This document shows, in pieces, positions 14,495 through 25,877 of a stretch of 64,000 bases of DNA; position 1 is the stretch's first letter; each line of letters begins with the position of its first letter. The DNA is taken from positions 9,160,001-9,224,000 of the forward strand of contig NC_046673.1 of the NCBI RefSeq assembly GCF_003369915.1. Reading direction: 5' to 3'. The stretch comes from Drosophila miranda (Eukaryota; Arthropoda; Insecta; Diptera; Drosophilidae). Position numbers and translations under genes: made by a program. The notes beneath the pieces were generated by a model, which saw only the letters and a program-made list of their open reading frames with translations, had not been told where the DNA came from and searched no databases.

Positions 14495-15536
14495 CTAGTT
14501 CCTTAATTTCTCAATGACGTGCTGGGTGTAGGCAGCCACAAAATTGGCCATCTCTGCATACATCTGATAGGAATGATGCCTCATGGGCGCCATCCCATAG
14601 CCCCTGTCCGGTGGAGACGCAAGTGGCACTTGTGGTGGAGGCGCCGGTGGGTCAGCAGCAGCAGCAAGATGAGGAGGAGCAGAAATGTGGTGCACAGTCT
14701 GCTGCTCTCGGGGCACAAGCGACAGGCAGATGTCCCCGACCTGCAATTGCTGACACTTAAGCTCGTACAGCTGGAACGACAATTGCGGATTGCAGGAGGC
14801 CCAGCCCTGGCCATAGACGAACAACGGATGACCCGGCAGCACATCCATATTGACCTGCAAACAGGAAGTGGAAGTAGAACCCAAGAGGCCACGGATTTCA
14901 ATCGAGGCGCCAGTGTGACAGGAGTGCTCTCACCTTGGAGTGTCGTGTGTCGTAGCTAAATGTGATGGTCACATGCGAGGAGGTGCACAAGTGTCCCCTG
15001 TCAATCCGTACGACCGTGGCCTCTCTCAGATCGAAGAGCTGGCTGCGCAGCGCCGATTGAATGAAGTCCTCTGTGCGAATGTCCTCCACACGACGCATGG
15101 CTCCATTGGATAGCTCAATGTAGGAGCCCTTCCTGAAGCAGCCACTGGACTCCACGTGACTGCAACGGATCAATCAATCAATCACTCGAGAAACACACAC
15201 GAGAAAAGATATGCTTACTTGGTGGCCGCCGCCACATGCGGCTGCGTCTGCTGCTGTGGCATCTTGAATGGCTTGTAGCCGTGATTGGGCGCAAATTCCA
15301 TTTGAATCTGCATGGCTATGATGTATGGTATAATGACAACCTGTCCGTTGGAGGGTAAACTATCAACTGATGGCATCGGTGCTCGATCAGGCCATTGATA
15401 TTCATTCAGTCGAGAGCGTGTTTTCCATGGAATTTCCAAAGAATGTGTCGCCACCGCCATACACACCGAATGTGACACTCTCTGTTGCACTTACCTGGTT
15501 TATGACTGTCGGCAGCCGGCGCGGTATTCCTGCCAT
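14495..15536 (-). CDS. Atx-1: Ataxin-1-like protein with AXH domain
   Basis: Coding exons on the minus strand: 15495-15536, 15219-15340, 14934-15159 and 14495-14854. The phases fit throughout and give 249 residues. The start at 15,534-15,536 (MAGIPRRLPTVINQ) was chosen because it is the only ATG in frame that splices into the conserved VVIIPYIIAMQIQ stretch. Exons 3 and 4 carry the AXH fold (about residues 58-175), with the segments GCFRKGSYIELSNGAMRRVE, TSSHVTITFSYD and HPLFVYGQGWAS. The tail has proline/alanine-rich sequence and a C-terminal helix. There is no polyglutamine tract, which as I recall is also true of the fly orthologue. AXH domains mediate dimerisation and binding to transcriptional repressors such as Capicua in mammals. 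It lies head-to-tail only 302 bp after the xit stop codon. Confidence 0.9.
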
Positions 15537-15838
15537 AATCTGCTCAAGGCGACAGGTACGCGGCATCCCACTTTATCGGAGACAATGGCACGGCTTCGGC
15601 ATCGGCGTCGGTTCAGCGTTGTACCTAGGATCGGTCGGTTTCCACTTAATAGTTTGAGCCATTGTTTGGCTCGCTTCGAAGATGCGGCGCCGAGCTGGCT
15701 GTTGCGCCAGGCGCCTTCTAGTCTCGCACATCCCATCCCACCTTCCGTCCCATCCCATTTGATCCGATCCCATCTGAACCCATGCAGATTTCTATTGAAT
15801 ATTCTTTTCAAGTATTCAAGTATATTCTAGTTTTTCGT

Positions 15839-17639
15839 TCATTTGGTTTTACGCTTTCGCTTGGCAGACGAGGAGTATGTGGCTGTGGCCTTGGGAGCAG
15901 CCACCTTTGGCCAGCTGACGCCCATGGCATAAAGATAGTAGCGCCCAAAAAAGTAGACCACACCGAGGGCCGAGTATGTGGACGTCAATAGCAGCGGCAT
16001 GAAGGGCAGTCGGATGTGGAGGCCCAGCAGTCGGCTGATGATGTGCTCGTACAGCGGTATTGCTATGAATCCCAGCATATATGCCCACTCCAGCCAATGG
16101 AAGCCTTTGAAGCCCGAAAACATGCGATAAAGCTGCCCATAGAGCATGGCCATGTACGACAAGTAGAGGGAATAGCGCGGCACGTACAAGTCAATGTCGA
16201 AGAGCAGCGGGAACAGCGAAAAGTACCCGGCAATGCCCAGGATGTAGGCATACCTGGCATCCTCACGGTTCACCAAGGTGAGCAGGCTATGGCGGACAAA
16301 CAGAACAGAACTCATTTTTAGCCGCAATACGTACGCATTCAGGCACTCACCTTAGAGGTATTAGGCACATTAGTATCGCCTTTTCGTGGACATGCCAGCC
16401 GAACATGAACGAGGAGCAGGCACACAGTACCACAGCTCGTAGGAACATTAGCGGGCTTTGCCTGCGATGTTTACAAATCGAAAATGATGCAAAAAGACCA
16501 AGTCAAAAATCAAAAGCAAAGCTTACTTCTTGGAGCTCTTGAAGAGCTTCAGCAGAATCGGCAGCATAAAGACGATAGTCAGGCCAAAAGTCATGGACGG
16601 TGTAATGGTCGGCAGAACGGAGTGATCGATCTGCTGGACCAGGCCCGATGTGCTCGATGGTCCTGCACTGGCTGTCTTTAGCACATTGGCGGCCACCTTG
16701 TCGGCGGTGTTGTAGAGCGCCCATATGTTGGGGGCCCAGTAGGCGTGAGTGAGTCCCCGTTTGAAGGGGAACAGGCGGGACATAATCTGCGGCAGCTGAT
16801 TCCAGAATGGGCCGAAGGAGACCACAAATGGCGCCAGTCCGACGGCCAATAACTTGAAGAGGGATCTCCAAAAGGAGCCACCCTTAACGTTGGCCTGCTC
16901 CAGGCAGTAGAATCGCATGAGGTATACGCCAAAAGGCGGCGCCAAGTACAGGAAGATGTGCTTAAAGTTCAGCAGGACAGCAAAGGCGAAGGCGCTCCAG
17001 AGGAAACGCTGGCGTATCAATGCACTTATGCTCAGCAGGAGTATGCCGAACATGAAGCCATTGTACTGGAAGTGAATGTGATCGACGAAGATGAGGCCCA
17101 CATTGAGGAGCTGCAGCAGGGAGCCGGCAAAGAACTGCTGGCTACCTTTGACTACGCCCAAGGCGCTCAGGCAACTGCGCACGCCCAGGACATAGATCAG
17201 GTCCATGGCCGTCACCGACAGTCGTTGAAAGTACAATGTGGCCTTTGACTCATAGTTGAGGTTCTCCACAATCAGCATCCGGGGATCGACGAATCTCGCC
17301 ACCTGCGAGAGCAGCCATTCGAAATACGCAAAGAACGGAGGATAGTCCAGCGTCCACTCGCTTGTGTCTTCAAAATACCAGCGATTCAAAGGCAGGCTAT
17401 GAGTGATGGCCAGCCAGTTGCGGTGCACCTCAAAGTCTGTGGAATGGCTGCAAAAGCACAAGTGGATCAGATGGTTGTGTTATGAGGGGACCGGACTTCT
17501 TTGGGGACTGGCTCTTCTTTGGCTCTGGCTCTGGGCCACGCACTTACTTGGCGGGAATGAGTAGTATTTTGAGACCTGTGCTGATCCCCACCAGTTGCCA
17601 AAAGCAGTCCTTCTTGAGAATCATAGGATTAGGATTCAT
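15839..17639 (-). CDS. xit: xiantuan, ALG8/ALG6-type dolichyl-P-glucose glucosyltransferase
   Basis: Coding exons on the minus strand: 17548-17639, 16527-17447, 16351-16461 and 15839-16286 (523 residues, all phases consistent). It is a multi-pass ER membrane enzyme of the ALG6/ALG8 family, which adds glucose from dolichyl-phosphate-glucose to the lipid-linked oligosaccharide for N-glycosylation. In flies xit acts in E-cadherin glycosylation during gastrulation. Visible hallmarks are the lumenal [30 protein letters not shown] motif region of the first lumenal loop (written here only as landmark words: [13 protein letters not shown]), [24 protein letters not shown], and HVHEKAIL (the conserved HEKAIL box). 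Ten or more hydrophobic spans follow, and the end is a basic KRKRKTK tail. A Motif 1 site lies 79 bp upstream of the ATG. ALG8 rather than ALG6 is inferred from overall resemblance and context. Confidence 0.93.
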
Positions 17640-17716
17640 ACTGGATTTTAGTGATTTAAAAAAACCTCGATGCTCGATGCATGTTTTTTGCCGATGGTTA
17701 CCGATGTTCAATATCA

Positions 17717-17946
17717 GCAGTGTGACCGCGGACTTATTGATAAAGTATACCGTCTGACCCTCCGAAATATACCAAAATAGACCGTATCATTTTCAAAATA
17801 TTCCCCGTTTTTGATCTTCCGTCGAATATTACCATCTATATAAAAAAATTTGCCATGCCCACATAATTTTTTGCGATTGATGAATCAATTTCCTACTTAA
17901 CTAGCCCATTCTAAATACTTGCTTTTATTGGATTTCTATGTACCGT
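17717..17946 (+). repeat. Motif 1-bearing dispersed repeat, copy A
   Basis: About 230 bp running from CAGTGTGACCG through TATACCGTC, TTCAAAATAT and CCATGCCCACATAATTTT to CTAAATACTTGCTTTTATTG. The same blocks in the same order occur at 36,790-37,053 (plus) and 40,955-41,206 (minus). Confidence 0.7.
17718..17728 (-). promoter_or_regulatory. Motif 1 (M1BP site), probable xit core promoter
   Basis: On the minus strand this reads CGGTCACACTG, an exact match to the Drosophila core-promoter Motif 1 (YGGTCACACTR) bound by M1BP. It lies 79-89 bp before the xit ATG and is transcribed in the same direction. It sits at the end of a dispersed repeat with TATACCGT blocks. Confidence 0.7.
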
Positions 17947-18269
17947 TGAAAATTAAATTTATTAAAAAGTATTCAAAACGGTCACCTGAATATTATTCAC
18001 AATACTGATAACTGATAAGCCACCGATTACACATACCGCACCAGGGCTGGAGACAGTATTGTGTTATCGAAAGTGCTAGACCATGGAGGGCGCATCGGAT
18101 CCGATTTGTATTTTGTCTTTCATGCTATTTCCCCTCTTCGCAGCAAATTTAGCAAAGTCTTTTGTCATACGCTTACAACTGCCTTCGTTCCAGAAGATGC
18201 CTGAGATTTATTGACTCCAAATTGAGTTCAGCTTCAGAACTGAATGAATACCCACAATGATGACGCTTC

Positions 18270-18312
18270 TATCGATAAGGCCATTGATAGAAAAACAAAT
18301 AATATATCGATA
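18270..18312. promoter_or_regulatory. pair of perfect DRE sites in the xit/Nf-YC divergent promoter
   Basis: Two exact TATCGATA octamers (18,270-18,277 and 18,305-18,312), plus a related CATCGATAG close by, lie 150-190 bp upstream of the Nf-YC ATG. DRE is the DREF binding site typical of housekeeping promoters in Drosophila. Confidence 0.65.
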
Positions 18313-18458
18313 GGACCATCGATAGTTTTGCAGCTCAGTGTATGTACGCATTTGCGAATTAATAGCATCAAATTAAATAAATAATCTGAGCTTGAGCCGG
18401 TCGCTCAAGCCCACCAATTGCCGCCGCCGCATAGCAGAGCACGTGAGCTACATTGGCC

Positions 18459-20574
18459 ATGTACGCCACCAACAATGGCGGCACGAATAAGGCGCCAAAC
18501 AGGTACGTTTCTTGCCCACCCCCAAACCCCTCCCCAACTTCGGACGCTTTACAAATAATAAAATTGATGGGTTTTGTTTTGTGTTTCTTCCTAGCAGCAA
18601 TACCTCCACCACGCTGTTCGACAACACAATCACCGTGACACCGATCAAGGTGGATCTAAGCGGGCCCATGGCGCAGGCCTACACAGCGGGAAAGGTAACG
18701 ACGGGTGTTCAGCGACGAACGCCCAACGCTGTGGTTGTCACATCCCAACAGCAACTACCCCCACAACAGCAGCAGCAGCAGCAACAACAACAACAACAAC
18801 AGCAGCAGCAGCAGCAGCTTCAACAATCGGCCACGGCCACGCTGACGATGCCAATGCAGGCAACGCTGGTGTCTAGCGCCTGCACCATTGTGAATCCCGG
18901 AATGACGATGACGGTCAGTGCCAGTCCCAGTCCCAGCACGCCCAAGGAGAAGGCCACAAAGGCGACACGGGCGCAAGTGGCCCGCAAGCCGCCGCCGACC
19001 ATCGACAACTTCTGGCCGAATATCGTGAGTGAGGTGCATGGGATCGGGCAGGTCGATGCCAAGCATCAGGTTCTGCCCTTGGCACGCATCAAGAAAATCA
19101 TGAAGCTGGACGAAAACGCCAAAATGATAGCGGGCGAGGCACCGCTGCTCTTTGCCAAGGCCTGCGAGTACTTCATCCAGGAGCTGACCATGCACGCCTG
19201 GGTGCACACCGAGGAGAGTCGCCGGCGCACGCTGCAACGCTCGGACATCGCCCAGGCCATAGCCAACTACGATCAGTTCGACTTCCTCATCGACATAGTG
19301 CCGCGGGAGGAGATCAAGCCATCGTCGGCGCAGAAGGGCAAAGATTCAATGGGAGCGTGCTCAACAACGGGTATGGCCAGCTCTGTTGCGGGCAGTTCCG
19401 TCAACCACAGCTCCTCCTCCGCCGCCACAGCCACCGCCACGAGCAACTTCAGCTTGGGCGGCACCACTGTACCTTCTGCCACGGCCACCCTAAAGATGGA
19501 CACCAGCAGCGCTGCCACCGCAGCCGAGGTACTCGGCTTCAGCACTGTCAATCAGGACATTTTCACCGCCCAACTGCAGCAGCATCAACACCAGCAGCAG
19601 CAACAGCAGCAGCAGCATCAACCCCAGCATGTGCAGATCATCCAGCAGGCCGGAGGACATGCGGGCGGGCAGCAGCTGCAGTACTTCATTGCACTGCCGG
19701 GGCAACAGGGGACGCAGCTGGTCCAGCAAGTGCAGCAGGTGCAGCAGCAGCCAGCCCAGAATCACTTGTCCCAGAGTCTTGGCCTCAATATTGTGGCCGC
19801 CCAGCAGCCCACGCAGCAGCTGATCCTCACCACCGGCCCCAATGGGCAGCTGACCGCCACTCCGGCACCCACAACGGCAGCCCAGCAGCAAACAGCCCTG
19901 CTCCAGAATCTCGCCCAGCAGCATCACCAGCAGCAACAGCAACAACAACAACAACAGCAGCAGCAGCAAATTCAGATAATTCAGCAGGTGGTGGGCCCAA
20001 CGGGAGAGATAACCAATGTACCAGTAAGTCATCCAAAAAAATATATCCAACGGCGAAATTCTGACAGATGCTGCCATGTTTTCCCTTTCAGATTGCCATC
20101 ACAGCAAGCCACTTGCAGCTGCTGCGACTGCAGATGCAGCAACAGCAACAACAGCAGCAGCAACAACAGCAGCAACAAGTCGCCGCCGCTGCACAGTTGG
20201 CTGGGCAGCAGCATGGCCAACAGCAGCAGGTGATCATACCCACACAGCTGCTGACGGCACAGCAGCTCATCCAGCTGGGGGCCACGCCCGCGGCCACAGC
20301 CACCCACCAGCAGCAGCAGCATCATCATCAGCAGCAGCAGCAGCATCACCACCACCAGCAGCAGCATCAGATACAGGTGCAAGTACAGCAACAGCAGCAT
20401 GTAAATCTCAGCCAGAGCAACTCCAGCACCGTCACCAATGCCACGCCCATATACATTAACTCTACGGTATCGAGTGCCCAGACGGCAACGCAATCGCAAC
20501 AGCAGCAGCAAACGCAGGCGCAGACGATCACCACAATGTCCACGGATCGGACGCTGACTGGAGGGTTTCGGTAA
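18459..20574 (+). CDS. Nf-YC: nuclear factor Y, subunit C (CCAAT-binding histone-fold protein)
   Basis: Exons 18459-18502, 18595-20023 and 20092-20574 give about 651 residues. The ATG at 18,459 is the first in the frame. The histone-fold core lies at roughly residues 152-254: FWPNIVSEV, then [32 protein letters not shown] and [22 protein letters not shown]. It pairs with NF-YB, and the dimer recruits NF-YA to bind CCAAT boxes in the nucleus. The rest is low-complexity: several polyglutamine runs, one near residue 80 and most of the last 300 residues, typical of an activation region. Exon 2 begins at a tandem TAGCAG acceptor, so one serine is optional. The gene diverges from xit across 820 bp that contain two DRE sites. 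The extra length compared with vertebrate NF-YC comes from the glutamine tracts. Confidence 0.93.
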
Positions 20575-20887
20575 AAGCTCAGAGCTGCGTCTATGTCTCC
20601 CCACCCCCTCCAAAGAGAAAGAGATTTAGAGGAGAGGCTTAGTTTTTGGATTTTGGACAACTAGCAATCATATCGAAGCATCGGGAGGCATTGGCATTGG
20701 CATCGGCAATGGCAATGGCATTGATTGCGCCATTCCCTGTCATCCAGCACAATGTATATTATAAATATTTAGTTCATATCGCAGAGAAGAGTAGAGTAGA
20801 GTATAGGAGAAGATTATATATAGATAGTTTTTAGGTTTTAGGTGAGATTCTTCAGTGTAGAAATGATTTCGGATTTAAATTTATACG

Positions 20888-21012
20888 TATACCCTTGCAG
20901 TTGAGGGTATTCTGATGTTTACAATCACGTGAAGGATATATACATATATATAATCTTGATTAGCACGAATAGCCGTGTGTGTATATATAGCACTATACCC
21001 GTCTGTCCGTTT
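20888..21012 (+). repeat. decayed relative of the 1.06-kb TIR element
   Basis: It has the same order of landmarks as the elements at 50,522 and 53,424: an ATACCC..GGGTAT end, then TATATAATCTTGATTAGCAC, AATAGCCG and GTCTGTCCG. It is much shorter and diverged, so it is an older copy of the family. Confidence 0.5.
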
Positions 21013-21721
21013 CACCTCTTTCTATGCAAACTAGTCACTTAGTTTTGTAGCTACAACTTTTTATGGAATTGGAATTGGAATCTAAGGCATAGAGCATCTC
21101 GTGAGGATACCAAAGTAAAGTGCTTTGCTGCCGCTAAACGTACAGAGTAAGGCAGAAACGAAACATAGATCCTTTCAGTGGCTAGCGCCCAGATCATGCT
21201 ACTATATCGTCAAGTCTTTACCATCAACTGGCCCAAGCGATGCCAACATCGAACGAAGAAACGACCGAGGAGTGCATGATAAATTGTATATTTCTAAAGA
21301 TAAGGCCTGTAATTGGATGTGTTTCTTCATAGCTGAGCAGAAAAAGAAAACAAAGATTAAAATCGAAGCACAGGCGGCGAACTATCGATCTGCAAGGGTA
21401 TCCGAAAGCTTCGGGGCCGCCGAAGGTAGCACCTTCCTTTCTTCCTTCCTTCCTTTCTTGTTAATATAAACACCCGAAGATACGCTAGTCTCAAGTCCAG
21501 AATAATGCCAAAACGGATGAGATATTGTGGACTGCTTCGGGAATGCCACATTTGGCTGCAGGTTTCACCAACTCCTCCAACCACCAAACACACATCCACC
21601 ATTTTAAAGCTAGCACTTAGAGACGCAGCCGAGGATGCCCCCTACAGTGGCACACAGCCGAAGTGATGGAATTCGGCGATGGTGTGCCACGGCACACGGC
21701 CGTGGGCCGAGCATCCCCGGG

Positions 21722-21727
21722 TTTATT
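21722..21727 (-). terminator. poly(A) signal of iav
   Basis: AATAAA on the minus strand, 93 nt after the iav stop codon. Confidence 0.55.
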
Positions 21728-21819
21728 ATGTATTTGTATGTGTAATTAGGATAAGATCTAAAATCAATTATAAGCCACAAGGACTATGTGCCAGATGCGA
21801 TTGTGTACTATTGTTTCTG

Positions 21820-24800
21820 TTACTTTCTGGCCAGAATCTTGTTGATGTCCTGGAGCTCGCGGGTGCTCCATGGCTCCAGCGGATCGGGCGGCGACGGCAT
21901 CTTGCGTCCGTGGGCCGTACGTCCACGCTGCTGACGCCGCTCCTCCTCTTCGCTCTGCTCCGGCGAGACTCTGCAAAGGAAGTAAAAAAGGCTTTGATCA
22001 AGGATGCGTGGATCCCAAAACATCACTCACTTGTTCCTTCGACGAACGCGCGCACTCTTGGCCCGACGGGCGGCCTCATCCTGCGATGGCTGACACTTGC
22101 GCAGATGGAACTGCTTCATGGTGGCGTGCACCTCATCTGTGGTGGGCAAATCCTCGCTTTCCTGGCCCCCATTGCCGTCCTCGGTCTCCACCTCGGCTTC
22201 CTGCTCAATGGTCAGCACCTCCTCAGCGACGGCCTCGTCAAAGTGAAAGCCCTGCCAAAGAAATGCCCACTAGGCTTCTAACAATCTACGATTCTCATTT
22301 GCGAATCCTTACCGTGCTCACGTCCAGGCCGGGCGGTGCCCAGACGGAGGACATGCCCTGAAACTGCCCGTGACTGTTCCCATCGAAGCCCATCGTGTCG
22401 TGCTCCCGCCGTATGTCCGCCTTGGACAGAGCGTTGTGCGTCCGCTTTGCCAGCGAGAGCTTTCCAAGAATGGGCCCCCCACTGTCGCTCTCCTCCGTCT
22501 CCACCTCGGCCAGCATGGCCATGAACTCCTCAAGCTTCTTGGGATCCACAACGTCCTTGGGGTCCTGGAACAGATTGCCCAGTGTGGTCATGGGCAATGG
22601 TATGGCCACCGCAGGCATTGGAGCAGCAGCAGCAGCAGGCAAAGATGTGACTGCAGCAGCAGCAGCCACTGGAACCGGAGCGGCTATGGGGGCTGGCGCC
22701 ACGTTCATGTCGGTCTGCGGCTGTGATTGCGAGTGCGGATGCGGCTGTGTCTTCATTGTCTGCTCGACCAGATCGAAGGCCTTGTTGGCCAGCTGCTGCA
22801 GCCCGGCAAAGTAATGGGGATCATGGGTCTCTGGCCGCTCGTCCGACATCAAGATCAGCTCCCGAAAGGGATCCGGCACCGGTGGAGCAGACTCCTTTCC
22901 ACCGCCCAGGGAGGCCGTTGTGCGCAGCTGCACGCCATTGCTGGATGCCGGATTGTTGGCGAAGGTGAGCATGTCCATGGCATTGGTGAAGTCCGAGTCC
23001 GTGTGCATTGTGTTGTAGGGATTCTTTAGCTTCTGCTTGGTGACCTTGACGGGGCTGGAGATGGAGGCGCGTCCCCACATGAGCCGACGCATCTCCTCAC
23101 CGGTCATGCCGCGCTTCTTCAAGGCCGTAAGCGTGACACGTCCCACACGCTACGCTTTCCATGAAAAGATTTCGATTTAGACAGAAAACGGATGACGGAT
23201 CCATTCCACTCCACTCACCTTCCAATTGGAAACGGCCCCCTTCCGTTGCTTGGCCCGCGTCTTGCTCTTGCTCTTGATGACCATAACGCCGCGCACCTCG
23301 AACCCCGAGTCATCCGACGGCCCCAGCGGAATGGAGTAGGCCTCCAGATAGCCCTTGGCATCCGCTTGGGGCACGGCCCGCTCCAGGGTGACAACGATCT
23401 TGGCCCATTGCTTCATCCACTCCTTCTCGGACTGTTCGATCACCGTCACGTAGGTGTTGCCCATCATGGCGATCAGCATGTTTAGCAGCAGGATGGGCAC
23501 AAATATCATGAAGATCACGAACACGGTTTTCGAGAGATTCGGATATGTGGTCTGATTGAGATCTGGATACTGGATGGAGGAGAAAATATTATAGAAATGA
23601 CTAGAGAATAATTATCCTTGAAACTAACATTGTAGTCCCCCAAAGTGGTCTGAAAGAGGGCCATCCAGGTGCTGGTGTAGGTATTGAACATCGTCGACTG
23701 CACCTGGGGATGCCCCTTGTAGAGGAAGTAGAAGGCCTGCGAGAATCCACACAGAACAATGCAGTAGATGATGCCGAAGGTGAACATGTCGCCGGTGATC
23801 ATCGAGTAGATCATGGTCACAAAAGGCCCGGTCAAACGGATGGCTCTAATAGGAGTCGATTACAAATTGCAGATTACAGATTAGATCTTCCATCTTTTGT
23901 ATCGTATCCGGCACACTCACCCGGCAAAGAACATGAGCAAAAACCAAGAGCCGGGTACCGCAAATATCAGTATGGCCTCCTCGGTGTCGGTGTCGCCAAT
24001 CAGGCGGAAGGGAATGCAGGCCAGGATCAGTAGATTGGAGAACAGAAAGATGGCTTTGGCCGGAGCATGTGACTGCCAAAACGAATGGAATGGAATGGAA
24101 TGATGAATAAAGAAGGGTAGAGGCTGGAAGGCTGGAGGGTGCACCTACCAGCTGCTTGAGAAAGGCCGATAATCCCTGGTTCTTGATCTCGTCGCCCTGC
24201 TGGAAGACCACGTAGCTGAGGACACCCGCAATGGTGGCCAATTCGGCGCAATATCTGGCCACCGTCTGTGCATTGTAGTCATCGCTGGCTTCCGCGGTTC
24301 CTCCAGGCTCAGCTCGATTCTGAAGAGCGGCCGCAGCAGCGGCCAGAGCGGACTCCGACTCCTCCTCGGGCTCGCCCTCGTGGGCGGGACGCAGATAAAC
24401 GGAGACGGACAGGCAGAGCAGATGCGTGGATAGGATGAGCAGGCGCTTAAGGAACTGGTTCTGGGCAAAGGTCTTCCATTTCTCCTCAAGCAGACGTTGA
24501 ATAATCCCACCGTCCAGCATGTCCAAGTGCTCCGGCTTGGTGCCATTCAGAATGATGAACAAAGCGGAGTTCCAATCTAAAGGAAGGCATCATTAATGAA
24601 GAGAATGAAGAGTGGTCGCTCCGCCCACTTACTCGTCCGACCATCGGGCAGGAGTGTGTCCAGCGCATTCAGTGGATAGCCAGAACAGGTGATGTTGCTG
24701 TAGCGCCAAAACTCGCGCGCCGAGAGCTCCAACATCTCGCGAAAGACCTCTGCCCGGCCCAGCTTGCAGGCGAGGGTGAGGGGTGTGAGCCCCGTCTGAT

Positions 24801-25751
24801 TGACGATGCCGTTTTTGGCGGGGGTCTTCGGATGGCGCAGGGCATAGCCGAACATGTCCAGCTTGTCGCAGACAACGACCATGTGCAGGATCATGTTGCC
24901 GAACGAGTCCTGGGCATCCGGATCGGCACCGCAGTCCACCAGCAGGTTGTAGACACTCTCGTTGGCACAGCAGGCGGCCCAGGCCAGCGGGTATTCCCCC
25001 ATGTAGGCCAGTCCCTCGTAGTCGGTGCTCTTGGCGGGATTCGTGCGCTGTTGGTCGCGCGGCAGAAAGAAGCTGCCGATGGCCCGCTGATTGATGTCCG
25101 CCCCCGCCTCGATGAGGTCTGCCACCAGCTCGTTGTTGCTGTAGGCAATCGACAGATGCAGGGCACTGGCCCCCAGATACTCCTCGCCCTCCATCACGTC
25201 CAGCGCCAGGTTGGGAAAGACGCGCAGCAGGACCCGGGCCAGCTTGGTGTGGATCTTCGAGTCGCAGATGATCAGGACGTGGAGCAGACTCTCCCCCAGG
25301 GCGCCGCGGTACTGCATCTGCCAGCAGGCCTTGTGGTCCTCCCACTTGCCGAGCGGATCGTGGATCGAGAGCGACGCCTCAATGGGTATGGTCACCTCCG
25401 TGTGGTCGCGGTATTTCCAGCGCAGGAACTCCGCCCGATTGATCACCTGTCCCTTGCCATCGTTGTACATGAATACACCGAACTGTTCACGGATCAGCTG
25501 CTCTACGGCGACAAGGCCGCCCGAGTTGATGGCATCGATCAGGTCTCCGCCTGAAATAGGGCACATAGTGGTCTAGGCTCAGTGCATCCTGCGATGTCCG
25601 AATGGCACTCACCCCGCTTGTAGTCGGCCAGCTTGTACAGAAGGCACTTGCAGGCCGTGGCCGAGGACTGGGAGATGACCGCATCCAGGATGGCACCCGG
25701 CTTCATCTCCGGGGCCTTCTTCCTCAGGCATTTCTTCAGCAGGAACTTCAT
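21820..25751 (-). CDS. iav: Inactive, TRPV-family mechanosensory cation channel
   Basis: Nine coding exons on the minus strand: 25613-25751, 24633-25550, 24149-24576, 23921-24072, 23629-23845, 23219-23569, 22313-23149, 22031-22251 and 21820-21970. All phases agree and the product is about 1,137 residues, close to the roughly 1,120 I recall for the D. melanogaster protein. With Nanchung it forms the channel needed for hearing in chordotonal cilia. Exon 2 carries the ankyrin repeats (for example [57 protein letters not shown]). Exons 3-6 carry six membrane spans, with the pore end TTLGDYN and S6 as [16 protein letters not shown]. The TRP-box region is [14 protein letters not shown]. Exon 7 is a long low-complexity cytoplasmic tail, and the final exon ends [11 protein letters not shown]. 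The start at 25,751 is the first in-frame ATG. An X-box lies 113 bp upstream. Confidence 0.95.
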
Positions 25752-25820
25752 CGATGCCAGCAATTCATCTGCGATTCTGACTGCTGCTTTCGCTGTCCTC
25801 CAATTTCAGGGGAAAACTTT

Positions 25821-25827
25821 TGTTTGT
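25821..25827 (-). promoter_or_regulatory. forkhead-type site upstream of iav
   Basis: ACAAACA on the minus strand matches the forkhead consensus RYAAACA. It sits between the iav ATG and the X-box and would suit the chordotonal factor Fd3F. Confidence 0.5.
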
Positions 25828-25863
25828 TCGATGCCCTTGGAGGGGCAACGAGAGACGGACACC

Positions 25864-25877
25864 GTCGTCCTGGCAAC
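25864..25877. promoter_or_regulatory. RFX X-box in the iav promoter
   Basis: GTCGTC-CT-GGCAAC matches the X-box consensus RYYNYY-N(1-3)-RRNRAC at every constrained position, 113 bp upstream of the iav ATG. iav is a known ciliary gene of chordotonal neurons under Rfx/Fd3F control in D. melanogaster. Confidence 0.65.

Larger units (their letters stand above)
20575..21819. other. intergenic region between the convergent 3' ends of Nf-YC and iav
   Basis: This must hold both 3' untranslated regions. I found no canonical AATAAA downstream of Nf-YC. It contains a decayed repeat (20,888-21,012) and a TTCC repeat near 21,433-21,460. No further gene is seen. Confidence 0.5.

Noticed and set aside
19357..20064. 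Alternative 235-codon frame within Nf-YC
   Set aside because: Results from CAG repeats read in another frame; the histone fold is in the called frame.
22336..25576. Several long plus-strand open frames opposite iav
   Set aside because: They are antisense shadows of GC-rich iav exons, whose minus-strand frame carries ankyrin and channel motifs.
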